DNA of 64,000 bases from the NCBI GenBank assembly GCA_900149785.2, contig FSSI02000020.1, positions 14,300 to 78,299 of the forward strand. The letters run 5' to 3'. Below, piece by piece: positions 1 through 8,142 of this stretch. Positions within the stretch are counted from its first letter, which is position 1, and each line of letters starts with the position of its first letter. The position numbers were made by a program, and so were the translations under genes. The stretch is from Sodalinema lacuna_A. Its GTDB lineage: Bacteria > Cyanobacteriota > Cyanobacteriia > Cyanobacteriales > Geitlerinemataceae. Under the pieces are notes generated by a model, which was not told the origin of the DNA, ran no database searches, and saw only the letters and a program-made list of their open reading frames with translations.

Positions 1-138
1 TAGGATGCTGTCTTCGAGGGCGTGACAGAGGGCAACGAGGGTATTTTTATAGTAAACCCCATAGTTGATCGGTGGCGTGCGACGGGGTTGGGCGTTTTGC
101 CGTTCGACGAGTTTTTGTAGGAGAGATCCGTTCAGCAT
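1..138 (-). CDS. N-terminus of a possible DICT-sensor protein, cut by window edge
   Basis: An open frame reads leftward from an ATG at 136-138 and is still open at base 1, giving the first 46 residues. It begins MLNGSLLQKLVERQ and contains GVYYKNTLVALCHALEDSIL. That second stretch resembles the start of cyanobacterial DICT sensory-domain proteins, where a YFKxxLxALxHALED pattern is usual. The match is from memory and covers only the N-terminus, so any output domain (for example a kinase) lies outside the window. It could also be an unrelated hypothetical protein. Confidence 0.45.
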   Translation of the reverse strand, partial: MLNGSLLQKLVERQNAQPRRTPPINYGVYYKNTLVALCHALEDSIL

Positions 139-322
139 TACAACTTGAAATTAACCCTTTTAACAATTGATGATGAAAAATGGACAGTTAACAATGAATG
201 GTTAGTTCCGGAAAACCATTGTTGTGTCTAGTGGTTACGGGTTACGCACGTCCTGTTTAATCTGCCTCTACGTAGCAGCCCTAGCCAACCTAATCTTTAT
301 TATAAGGGACAGTTATGGGAGT

Positions 323-1846
323 TTAGAGGGGAGGAGGTTGGGCGATCGCCCAATTGAGAATAGCCCGTTCTAACCCCTCAATGGTAAATTCCTCCGCTTC
401 AATGTCGCAGCGACCCCAGGCTTGCTCACAGCTTTGGCTAGTTTGGGGGCCAATTGAGGCGATCGCCACCCCCTCTAAGGAGATATCCCCCGCCATCTCA
501 ATCAAGCGAGCGAAATTACGCACCGTCTTAGAACTGGCAAAGGTCACCACATCCACCGTTCCCTGACGCAAGGCCGCCAACGCCTGGGGGGCTAGTTGTT
601 CAGGACAGCGAGACTCATAGGCGGGCGCTTCTAGCACCGTCGCCCCCGCTTCCCGGAACTGACGCACTAGGACATCGCGCCCCCCCGTCTCCACCCGAGG
701 AAAGAGAATCGTTTGGCCCCCCACCGACTCCGGGAACCGCTCCACCAAGGAATCGGCGATAAAATCCGGGGGAATAAAATCAGGCGTTAAGCCCCGCTCT
801 TTCAGCACACGAGCCGTCTTTTTGCCCACAACGGCAATTTTGAGGTGCGCCAAGCTGCGCAGGTCTTGCCCGAGCGTTAAGAGGCGATCTAGGAAGAATT
901 CCACCCCATTACTAGAGGTGAGAATGAGCCAATCGACTTGCTTCAGCTGAGCGATCGCCCCATCTAAGGGCTGCCAACTCGATGGCGGCACAATCTCTAA
1001 GGCGGGAGTCGACAGGGGAATTGCGCCGTGGTTTTGCAGGCGATCGCAAAAATCACTCGACTGTCCCGTCGATCGCGTCACCAAAATCGTTTTTCCCTGT
1101 AACCCCATCTCAGATGCCACCATAGCCGTCTCTCCAAACACATCACGCAACGACACCACCTCACCGATAACCATCACCGTTGGCGATCGGTTTTCCCCCC
1201 GAGTCTGTCGGTCAATCGTCTCTAGGGTTCCTGTCCAGACTCGTTGTTCGGGCCGACCACAGGCGCGAATTAGGGCCACCGGTGTGTTGGGCAGTTTGCC
1301 ATGATCAATGAGTGCTTGGCAAATGGCCCCGAGATTCCGTCCCGCCATGAGAAATACTAACGTGGGGAGGCGGGCCAAGGCCAGCCAGTCCAGGGCCGCT
1401 AGATCGTGACCCGTCAACACCGCAAAGCCTGAACTGAGTTGATGATCGGTCAGGGGAATACCCGCCAGCAATGGGGCGGCTAACGCCGAGGAAATCCCCG
1501 GAACCACCTCCACCGGACAGTTTGCCCCTCGCAACGCCCGCAATTCCGAGGCACTACGACCAAAAATAAAGGGGTCGCCGGCTTTCAGGCGCACCACTCG
1601 ACGACCCTGGCCACAATAGGCCACCAAAAGCCGATCAATCTCTCCCTGAGGAGGACTCGGCCGTCCCCCCCGTTTGCCCATATCGAGGCACAGACAGGTA
1701 TCGGGGACTAACTCGAGTAAACGATGATCCGCTAAAGCATCATAAATCAGCACCTCAGCCTGAGCGAGAACCTGCCGCCCTCGTTGGGTGAGATACTTGG
1801 TATCGCCGACGCCTGCGCCGACGAGATAGACCTTGCCCAGACTCAC
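323..1846 (-). CDS. cobA-hemD: Uroporphyrinogen-III C-methyltransferase / uroporphyrinogen-III synthase fusion
   Basis: This 507-residue protein joins two tetrapyrrole enzymes. Residues about 1-245 are a SUMT-type methyltransferase that uses SAM to methylate uroporphyrinogen III toward sirohaem and cobalamin: N-terminal VGAGVGDTKYLT, then GDPFIFGRSASE and VPGISS. Residues about 250-500 are a HemD domain, beginning KTILVTRS, which cyclises hydroxymethylbilane. Fusion of these activities is known in several bacteria, including cyanobacteria. The start is GTG (complement of 1844-1846); it overlaps the stop of the small upstream gene by four bases (GTGA), so translation is probably coupled. The protein is cytosolic. 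Assignment is strong. Confidence 0.93.
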   Translation of the reverse strand: MSLGKVYLVGAGVGDTKYLTQRGRQVLAQAEVLIYDALADHRLLELVPDTCLCLDMGKRGGRPSPPQGEIDRLLVAYCGQGRRVVRLKAGDPFIFGRSASELRALRGANCPVEVVPGISSALAAPLLAGIPLTDHQLSSGFAVLTGHDLAALDWLALARLPTLVFLMAGRNLGAICQALIDHGKLPNTPVALIRACGRPEQRVWTGTLETIDRQTRGENRSPTVMVIGEVVSLRDVFGETAMVASEMGLQGKTILVTRSTGQSSDFCDRLQNHGAIPLSTPALEIVPPSSWQPLDGAIAQLKQVDWLILTSSNGVEFFLDRLLTLGQDLRSLAHLKIAVVGKKTARVLKERGLTPDFIPPDFIADSLVERFPESVGGQTILFPRVETGGRDVLVRQFREAGATVLEAPAYESRCPEQLAPQALAALRQGTVDVVTFASSKTVRNFARLIEMAGDISLEGVAIASIGPQTSQSCEQAWGRCDIEAEEFTIEGLERAILNWAIAQPPPL

Positions 1847-1965
1847 TTACGAACCGCTTTCCAGGCGACCCAAACTTGCCAGAAGAATAAGCCACTGACG
1901 GTTAGGGTAAAGGCAATTTGAAAGTAGAAGTCGGGACGGATGGCGAAAGCGTCAAGGTTCCACAT
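1843..1965 (-). CDS. 40-residue single-pass membrane microprotein coupled to cobA-hemD
   Basis: A short frame starts at an ATG (complement of 1963-1965) and ends in a TGA that shares bases with the GTG start of cobA-hemD. The product starts MWNLDAFAIRPDFYFQIAFT and continues through a hydrophobic stretch (residues about 16-36, rich in F, L, V and W) to a basic end, KAVRK. It therefore looks like a single transmembrane helix with a cytosolic positive tail. I do not recognise it as any known photosystem, b6f or NDH-1 small subunit. The four-base overlap with a conserved gene is the main argument that it is translated. Confidence 0.6.
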   Translation of the reverse strand: MWNLDAFAIRPDFYFQIAFTLTVSGLFFWQVWVAWKAVRK

Positions 1966-2016
1966 AAGCGTTGAGAGTTGACGGTTAAATATTGACGGCT
2001 GAGGGTTGAGCGCCCT

Positions 2017-2056
2017 TTTGAGAGAGTCACGGCTTTACTGCCATAACTCTCTCAAA
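2017..2056 (-). terminator. Stem-loop after arfB
   Basis: TTTGAGAGAGT (2017-2027) and ACTCTCTCAAA (2046-2056) form a perfect 11-bp inverted repeat around an 18-base loop. It lies just past the arfB stop codon and before the microprotein gene. On the minus strand the stem ends in a short T run (CTCAAAA side), so it may end the arfB transcript. Confidence 0.45.
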
Positions 2057-2064
2057 GTGCCATC

Positions 2065-2484
2065 TTAATCTGGCATTTTAACGTTTTTGCGGCTCGCTTT
2101 GAGTTTTCCCCGTTGTTTCTTCTTGTCAACCCGCTTACGTTTAGCACTCCGTGAGGGTTTGGTGGGTTTGCGTTTGGGGCGAGTGATGGTGGCACTTTTG
2201 AGCAGTTTTTGCAACCGATTGAGGGCATCCTCGCGGTTTTGCTCCTGGGTGCGGTGAGTTTGCGCTTTAATGACAATCACGCCGTCTTTGGTGATGCGGC
2301 GATCGCGCATCTTCAGTAACCGCGATTTATGAATCGGCGACATGGAGGAGGCGTTGATGTCAAATCGCAGTTGAATGGCGGAGGCGACTTTATTGACGTT
2401 TTGCCCGCCTGCACCACTTGAACGGACAGCCGTCATCTCGATTTCGCTCATCGGGATGCTGGTTTTGTTGGAAATTTGTAACAT
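2065..2484 (-). CDS. arfB: Alternative ribosome-rescue factor ArfB (YaeJ-type peptidyl-tRNA hydrolase)
   Basis: The 139-residue protein has the class-I release-factor core with the catalytic GGQ: RSSGAGGQNVNKV near residues 22-34. There is no codon-recognition domain. The C-terminal third is highly basic (runs of K and R such as KRKRVDKKKQRGK), as in ArfB, where this tail enters the empty mRNA channel. The family hydrolyses peptidyl-tRNA on ribosomes stalled without a stop codon. It complements the trans-translation factor SmpB encoded at 27.1 kb. Length and architecture match the family. Confidence 0.9.
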   Translation of the reverse strand: MLQISNKTSIPMSEIEMTAVRSSGAGGQNVNKVASAIQLRFDINASSMSPIHKSRLLKMRDRRITKDGVIVIKAQTHRTQEQNREDALNRLQKLLKSATITRPKRKPTKPSRSAKRKRVDKKKQRGKLKASRKNVKMPD

Positions 2485-2538
2485 AAAAATAAATGATGGA
2501 TAATGACCGAATTATCACGACAGCCCGATTATCACAAT

Positions 2539-2702
2539 GGTGCGTTGCGGCAGCTTTAACCTTGTCTTCTTTATTTTACATGGATTTGAGCCGCAACGCA
2601 CCCTACGAATTAATACACCCCAAAAAATGGACAGTAGGGTGTGTTCCGGCTTCAGTCAATTTCCTATTTTTAGCAACCCGATTAAGCTTGCCGGAACGCA
2701 CC
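2539..2702. repeat. Two adjacent palindromic units of a GGTGCGTT/AACGCACC repeat
   Basis: GGTGCGTTGCGGC (2539-2551) pairs with GCCGCAACGCACC (2590-2602). GGTGTGTTCCGGC (2638-2650) pairs with GCCGGAACGCACC (2690-2702). The two units are 64 and 65 bases long and are separated by an ACCCTAC...GTAGGGT pair, so the whole block can fold into two long hairpins. Sequence of this kind is a common dispersed non-coding repeat in filamentous cyanobacteria. It fills the gap between arfB and the ATPase operon, and the short open frames across it look spurious. Confidence 0.7.
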
Positions 2703-2730
2703 GGATTCGGCAACGGCTTGAGAGGAATGT

Positions 2731-4740
2731 TCATGAGTTGACGGTAATTAACTGTTCGTCAGCATCCGATTCAGGATTGAGAATCATGATCGCTCCCTCA
2801 TCACACAAGACCCCAATTGCCCCATCAATTCCCTCGCGGTTAATCTCAGGAAACTGCGATCGCGTACTCTCCATTAACACATTACGCCCCACTAATTGCT
2901 GAGTTTTGACCAACGCAAACATATATTCTTTGAGGCGTTCCCGCATTAGAGATTCTTCACTTTGAACCCCATCTGACGTCTGTTGCGGTAACAAGCTGCC
3001 CAAATTTCGTTCAAAAACGCCGAGATTTTGCAACAAACGACAGCTTTGAAGAACCTCAGAATCAATCACCAATTCTTTGAGTTGCTGACGATTAACAGGG
3101 CGATCGCCCACCAGCAAATCTCCCGCCTCAGCCGCATTAACTAAACCATGATAAGTGGCTAAAATCTGTAACGATTCAATTTGGGGAATAATATGTTTAT
3201 GAATCGAATCCACAAATAAGGCTTGATAACGGCGATAACCCTGATTTTTGGGAACCCCTAAATTCTCCGCCCGAATCAGATAAAGATATTGACACGTGTT
3301 TTTGCGTAGGGCTTCCTGACAAGATTTCATAACCCGGCAAAAACTATTTAAATTGGGTTCTTCAATCCAGATTACCCCAATTCGTCCCAAGGTTAACGAC
3401 CAATAAAAACTTAGAGAATAGCGGCTATAGGTCGGACTTGTTAAGAGTTTGGGTTCTACTCCCGTCACGTTTAAGGCTTCTAAGGCTTCTCGTAACATCT
3501 TCATCAATTCTGGGGCGGAAAACTGACGAATTTCTTGAACAGTTTGACGAGATTTCGCCAGTTCTTTCTCCCAGGTTAAGTGAAACGCCGCCAGTTGATC
3601 GACTTCCTGGGGAATGGGCCGGTTATCTTGTAGCCTTAGTTTTGCTTTCTGAAACTCCTGTCGCCCCAACATTAAGACGGAACGGGGTAGGGCTTTGTTT
3701 CCGGGAAACTTACGATGTAAATCGGCTTCGTGGAGGGGATAAAGAGACGAGTTGGGAGGCGAATCGGCTTGTTGATGAAGGGAAAACAGACGACTTTCCC
3801 AGAGGGCGATCGCCGCTGGAATATCCACTGGGCGCAAATGCAATTCTTGATCAACGCGGGCTAAATCGGCTGGCTGCACATGGGGCGAATTTTCACGCCA
3901 GGTATCGGTGATAATACTAATAATTACCAAAAAGTTCTTCAATTTTTGGTTGTGAATAATTGAATTGACGTTAAATAATGCCTGTAGGTCAATATAGCCG
4001 CGATCGCTGCGATCGACATTATCTAAATTATCAAAACATAAAACAATTGGTTGCGTGGCGGTGGCGATGCGACCAAAGTTACCTAAAATATTTTGGGCTT
4101 GATGTTCAGTTTCAATGGAACTGCGGACATTTAAGAGTTTTAAACTTTCGTGATCTAGATCATCACCTTTCAGCCAATCACAGGCGAGAGGATAGAGTTC
4201 AGGGTTAGTGAGGTGATAGAGAATACTGAAAAATTCATTCGCGTTATAGATTCCCGAAGGATACGTCGATTTGAAATTATGAATAAATAAATTGCGTTCG
4301 CCAATAACTTTTTTGAGTAATCCTTCATCTCGAAACGCCGACAAACTATTCAACCAAAGCAATAGTTGTGATTCCTGTTCTCCGTCAGGAATACAGGTCA
4401 AACTATCAATGGTATGGCGCAACGTATGACGCCAAATATAATCACTTTCGGGCCAGGGACCAATATAGGCAAAAAAGGCTTGGGGGTTAAGGGTTCGCTT
4501 TAAACGCCCTAGGAGAAAGCTTTTGCCCGATCCTGAGTCTCCTGAGAGGACAATGGTTCGACTACGGCGATCGCCTTCAACCTGGTTTAATAGCTGCGAA
4601 ACCCCTAAGACAATCTCTTGATGAATGGAATTGATGGTCGCCTGTTGGCTATTATCATCATGCCAAAAATTACCGGGGCGAAAGGTTGTCGAGTCAAAGG
4701 GATTCACAGTACGTTGAATGATCTGGTCGATAGAAACCAT
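2731..4740 (-). CDS. AAA+ ATPase with C-terminal winged helix, paralogue B of the operon
   Basis: From the ATG at 4738-4740 the protein is 669 residues. An upstream TTG would add seven residues encoded by a short tandem repeat, and the paralogue begins at the equivalent of this ATG. Visible features: a conserved lead-in (IIQRTVNPFD...FRPGNFW), Walker A GDSGSGKS at 67-74, Walker B IVLCFDNLDN at about 232-241, a sensor-1-like IISIITDTWRE near 270, a middle alpha/beta region (GRIGVIWIEE) and a C-terminal helical, winged-helix-like end. The layout recalls ORC/Cdc6- or STAND-like ATPases, but I recognise no named family. It is the last gene of a three-gene unit and its substrate is unknown. Confidence 0.8.
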   Translation of the reverse strand: MVSIDQIIQRTVNPFDSTTFRPGNFWHDDNSQQATINSIHQEIVLGVSQLLNQVEGDRRSRTIVLSGDSGSGKSFLLGRLKRTLNPQAFFAYIGPWPESDYIWRHTLRHTIDSLTCIPDGEQESQLLLWLNSLSAFRDEGLLKKVIGERNLFIHNFKSTYPSGIYNANEFFSILYHLTNPELYPLACDWLKGDDLDHESLKLLNVRSSIETEHQAQNILGNFGRIATATQPIVLCFDNLDNVDRSDRGYIDLQALFNVNSIIHNQKLKNFLVIISIITDTWRENSPHVQPADLARVDQELHLRPVDIPAAIALWESRLFSLHQQADSPPNSSLYPLHEADLHRKFPGNKALPRSVLMLGRQEFQKAKLRLQDNRPIPQEVDQLAAFHLTWEKELAKSRQTVQEIRQFSAPELMKMLREALEALNVTGVEPKLLTSPTYSRYSLSFYWSLTLGRIGVIWIEEPNLNSFCRVMKSCQEALRKNTCQYLYLIRAENLGVPKNQGYRRYQALFVDSIHKHIIPQIESLQILATYHGLVNAAEAGDLLVGDRPVNRQQLKELVIDSEVLQSCRLLQNLGVFERNLGSLLPQQTSDGVQSEESLMRERLKEYMFALVKTQQLVGRNVLMESTRSQFPEINREGIDGAIGVLCDEGAIMILNPESDADEQLITVNS

Positions 4741-4746
4741 AACATA

Positions 4747-4773
4747 AAAGGCAAGAGGCAAAAGGCAAGAGAC
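4747..4773. repeat. Short tandem repeat, AAGGCAAGAGGCA type
   Basis: Repeated AAAAGGCAAGAGGC heptamer-like units fill the gap just upstream of paralogue B. Similar runs lie at 27590-27610 and 39094-39124. This is the short tandemly repeated repetitive (STRR) class known from filamentous cyanobacteria. Confidence 0.6.
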
Positions 4774-4856
4774 AAAAAAGAAATGAACAGGGAATCGGGA
4801 AAGAACCCACTCCTAGCCCAAGAGAGGAAGCCAAGAGTCAACAGTCTAGGAAAGGG

Positions 4857-6905
4857 CTAGGTGATCGAGATGATGAGTTGTTCTTCTAAGGGGACGTTGG
4901 GATCGAGAATTTGTAGGGGGCGATCGCTTAAAGATAAACTCTGAATCAGTTGGTGAACCTGTTGTTTACTCGCACCGCCAAACTGGGCGATCGCCTCTTC
5001 AATTAACTGTTGAATCGCCATACATTGCTGGTTTAAAACTCGGTTAATCATAAAATCTTCAATGGCTTGTAAGGATTGTTCCGCTGAATCTTGACTTGAC
5101 GTAATCTCAAAAAAGCCCAACTGTTGCAGTAGGGGACAATCTTGTAAGACCCCGGTTTGTCGGACTAAAGACTCTAAACGAGTCCCATTGGGGGTTTCTT
5201 CGCCAACCACTAATTCCCCCGACAAGGCATCATTCACCAAAGCATGGTGAGTCGCCAGATATTGAACCGAGGTTAAATCAGACATAAAATGATTATTTTG
5301 CGGTTGACCAAAAATCTCCGTATAGAGTTGATAGCCGCGATTGCTTGGCGAACCCACTCCCTCAGCCCGGATTAACTGTAAAGACTGACAAAGCTGGTTG
5401 GATAACGCCTCTTCACAGCCTTTGAGGAGGTGAAAAAACTTGACCATATTCGTATCTTCCGACCAAACCATTCCCACTCGTTCCGTGGTTCCGGGATGAC
5501 GATAACTGATCGAATAACTGGCATAGGTGCGGCTAGGAAGTAAGCGTGGTTGCACATCTTCCATTTGTAAGGCCCGAACCACCTCCGCTAACATCTGCAC
5601 TAACTCGGGGGCGGCATATTGACGAATTTTTTGGACTCGTTCGCGGGTTTGCTTAAACTTCTTAATCCAAACCAGTTTAAACGCCGCAACAGGATCACTT
5701 TGGGCATCAGTGGGAATTGCGGGTGTGGCTAGGGGGTTCTCGCCAGAATCCTCCTGAGACACATTAACCTGTAGTCGTTGTAATTTTGCCTCTTGATAGA
5801 GTCGTCTCCCCAAAATCAAGGTGTTACGAGGACGTGTTTTACCACCGGGGAACTTGCCATCTAACGCCGGGCGAATGAGAGGATAAATAGGGGACGTGGG
5901 TTGGGGGTAGGTTTGGCCATGGAGGCTATAGAGACGGCTAGCCCAGAGGGCTTCGGCTTGATCGAGACTGATTTGTTTAAGGCGCAGGTTCGCATCGAGG
6001 CGATCGCGGTCCGTGGCCGGAATATGAGACGCATTTTGCCGCCAAGTATCAGTGATAATACTAATAATAAACAGAAAGTTTTTCACCTTCTGAGTATGCA
6101 GGATAGCGTTCACCCGAAATAGGGATTCTAAATCGGGATGTCCCTGGCGATCGCGGGCGATGTTGTCGAGTTGATCAAAACACAGTACAATCGGCAATGT
6201 CGCCTCAGCAATGCGCCCAAAGTTAGCCAAGGTTTTCTGGGCGGCATCTTCCGTGTCAATCGTCCCCTGAACACCGAGTTTTCGTAGAGACTCATCATCT
6301 AAATCATCACCGCGCAACCATTCACAAGCAATAGGATAGAGTTCTGAGTCGGTGAGATGATATAAGACACCAAAAAACTCTTGGGCGTTGTAAATTCCCG
6401 AGGGATAGGTTTCTAAGAGTTTACGGATAAATAATTGCCGTTCTCCTCGCAACCAATCCACCAGTCCTCGTTTTTTTAAGTCTGAGAGTCCCTCCAACCA
6501 GATTAACAGTTGTGATTTATCCAAACCCTCGGGAGTTTCTAAAAGACTATCAACGGTATAGCGCAGAATATGCCGCCAAATATAATCACTGGCGGTGAAG
6601 GGTTCAATATAGACAAAAAAGGCCCGAGGGAGACGGTTTTGATTTGGGGTTTGTAGTTGACGTTTGAGTCGGCCCAAAAGATAGGTTTTTCCAGACCCCG
6701 TTTCCCCTTCTAAGAGTAAGGTGCGACTGCGCCGATCCTCAGACACTTGATCTAATACGCCCTCAATCTCCTGGAGAACCTCTTGGTGAATTGAGTCAAC
6801 CGTCAGTTCAGGATTTTGGATTTCCTGCCAAAAATTTCCGGACCAAAAGGTTTCCGTATCAAAGGGGTTGGGGGCGCGTTGGATAATGCGATCAATCTCG
6901 GTCAT
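4857..6905 (-). CDS. AAA+ ATPase with C-terminal winged helix, paralogue A of the operon
   Basis: This 682-residue protein is co-linear with the ATPase downstream. Walker A (GETGSGKT) falls at the same residues, 67-74, Walker B is IVLCFDQLDN, and the sensor-1 region IISIITDTWRQ is nearly identical. The shared N-terminal lead-in is IIQRAPNPFD...SGNFW. The C-terminal third holds RVGMVWSED, a YLATHHALVNDA segment and a final winged-helix-like region. It has an extra variable linker near residues 365-395. The two copies have diverged clearly, which suggests two specialised subunits of a hetero-oligomer and not a recent duplication. It starts 35 bp after the winged-helix gene. Function is not assigned. 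Confidence 0.82.
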   Translation of the reverse strand: MTEIDRIIQRAPNPFDTETFWSGNFWQEIQNPELTVDSIHQEVLQEIEGVLDQVSEDRRSRTLLLEGETGSGKTYLLGRLKRQLQTPNQNRLPRAFFVYIEPFTASDYIWRHILRYTVDSLLETPEGLDKSQLLIWLEGLSDLKKRGLVDWLRGERQLFIRKLLETYPSGIYNAQEFFGVLYHLTDSELYPIACEWLRGDDLDDESLRKLGVQGTIDTEDAAQKTLANFGRIAEATLPIVLCFDQLDNIARDRQGHPDLESLFRVNAILHTQKVKNFLFIISIITDTWRQNASHIPATDRDRLDANLRLKQISLDQAEALWASRLYSLHGQTYPQPTSPIYPLIRPALDGKFPGGKTRPRNTLILGRRLYQEAKLQRLQVNVSQEDSGENPLATPAIPTDAQSDPVAAFKLVWIKKFKQTRERVQKIRQYAAPELVQMLAEVVRALQMEDVQPRLLPSRTYASYSISYRHPGTTERVGMVWSEDTNMVKFFHLLKGCEEALSNQLCQSLQLIRAEGVGSPSNRGYQLYTEIFGQPQNNHFMSDLTSVQYLATHHALVNDALSGELVVGEETPNGTRLESLVRQTGVLQDCPLLQQLGFFEITSSQDSAEQSLQAIEDFMINRVLNQQCMAIQQLIEEAIAQFGGASKQQVHQLIQSLSLSDRPLQILDPNVPLEEQLIISIT

Positions 6906-6940
6906 AGTGATACCGGGAGGTGAGAGAATCAGGGTTAAGG

Positions 6941-7792
6941 TTAGTTACGAATCAAGAAAAATAAGGGGCCGCCAATGTCTTGGGGGATTCCCGCTTCAAT
7001 TTGCTCTGGGCTATAGTGAGCCGCTTCTTGCAGAGAACTCAGTTCTAGGCGATCGTCTCGTTGCAGACGATAGAGGGCGCTATCGAGTTCAACGCGGGTT
7101 AGGGGAGGTTGTAAGCGCTCCCGGAGATAGAAGATGGGAAGGTAGTTATGGGTATCGAGTTGGCGATCGAGTTCTTCAATGACATACCAAATATCGGCAT
7201 CATTCGGCTTTTCCGTCAACCGTCGCTGTGGATTGATCGGTTCATGGGGTTGCTGTTTGGCGAGGTTATCGTGAGAAATTGAGGCGCTCCCGTCCCGTTT
7301 ACGCAGAAATTGTAGATAGCAGCTAAGATGATCCAGGCTCAGTTCTAAGCCACTCCCTTTAGGAGTATAGTCATCGTGGAGATAGTCTAGGCCAAAGTTG
7401 GTCAGCCAAACGTCTTCAATGCGCGTGGCTTCAGCTTTGATGAGTCCTCGTTCGCTGAGTTTTTGTAGCACCACTTGACGGCGATCGCTCGCGAGGTTGA
7501 GATCCTTGGCGCAAATGACTCCCTCCGCACAAGCCTGTAACACCGCAATTTCATCCTCCGTCACCGGGAGGCGACTCGTATCGAGCCGCAGCAGAGCCAT
7601 TCCGGGAGGCGCAATGCGAAACTCGACGATCTCTTCACTACAGTCAACCAGTCCGCGATCGCGAAGACTCCGACAGATCGTATCCCGCTCTGCGGCTTTC
7701 GTGCGATGGTTGGGTTTCACCTGAGAGATGGGCGCTCGGTAATTCGGCGCTCCCAACAGATTCAAGACAAATTTCAGTTCCCGCGTGTCCAT
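6941..7792 (-). CDS. Multi-winged-helix protein, first gene of the AAA+ pair operon
   Basis: From the ATG at 7790-7792 the product is 283 residues; a TTG three codons upstream is possible. It shows successive helix-turn-helix-like segments: ERDTICRSLRDRGLVD, then TEDEIAVLQACAEG with LQKLSERGLIKAEA and VWLTNFGLDYL, then a C-terminal LPIFYLRERLQ...LDSALYRLQRDDRLEL unit. A polar linker lies at about 165-195. Such tandem winged helices bind DNA or act as protein adaptors. It leads the operon, so it may regulate it or give the ATPase pair DNA or partner specificity. No enzyme motif is visible and I do not recognise the family. Confidence 0.75.
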   Translation of the reverse strand: MDTRELKFVLNLLGAPNYRAPISQVKPNHRTKAAERDTICRSLRDRGLVDCSEEIVEFRIAPPGMALLRLDTSRLPVTEDEIAVLQACAEGVICAKDLNLASDRRQVVLQKLSERGLIKAEATRIEDVWLTNFGLDYLHDDYTPKGSGLELSLDHLSCYLQFLRKRDGSASISHDNLAKQQPHEPINPQRRLTEKPNDADIWYVIEELDRQLDTHNYLPIFYLRERLQPPLTRVELDSALYRLQRDDRLELSSLQEAAHYSPEQIEAGIPQDIGGPLFFLIRN

Positions 7793-8142
7793 CCCGTTCA
7801 AGTTTTATACGATCAACCCCATCATATTTAACCATAAAGGCCGGTTGACCAATTCCATCGTCCTAATTTTCTGCATTCTAGTCTCTCCTCACTCCCTTCG
7901 CCGAATCCGCCTGATTTTTTTAATCTAAATTATTGACCATATCATTTTTGTTTGGTATAATCATGGGTGACAGCTAAATAAACAAAGGAAAGGCGGGAGG
8001 GGCTTGGTAATCAGACGCGAAGCCAAACATCCAACCTGCAAAATTTTAGGCAATGTCACATCATCATAAAATGAACACCCAGCAATAAAAAGACGGCAAG
8101 AACTCTATTCCCTGTTCCCTGTTCCCTATTCCCTATTCCCCA
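7793..8142. other. 350-bp gap with an orphan promoter and a possible small RNA
   Basis: No credible gene is present. The gap holds a consensus plus-strand promoter (7933-7961), a short inverted repeat GGCTT...AAGCC at about 8001-8024 in the sequence that promoter would transcribe, and an STRR run of TTCCCTATTCCC units at about 8105-8141 next to the stop of the following minus-strand gene. Confidence 0.5.
7933..7961 (+). promoter_or_regulatory. Consensus sigma-70 promoter with no downstream plus-strand gene
   Basis: TTGACC (7933-7938) and TATAAT (7956-7961) are separated by exactly 17 bases. The nearest plus-strand frame after it, ATG at 7963, stops after four codons, and the next annotated gene runs the opposite way. 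Transcription would start near 7968 and could make a small RNA or an antisense transcript into the 3' end of the 8143-9657 gene. Confidence 0.6.

Noticed and set aside
2493..2902. Plus-strand frames behind the ATPase operon
   Set aside because: They are read from the double palindromic repeat and run antisense into the ATPase gene.
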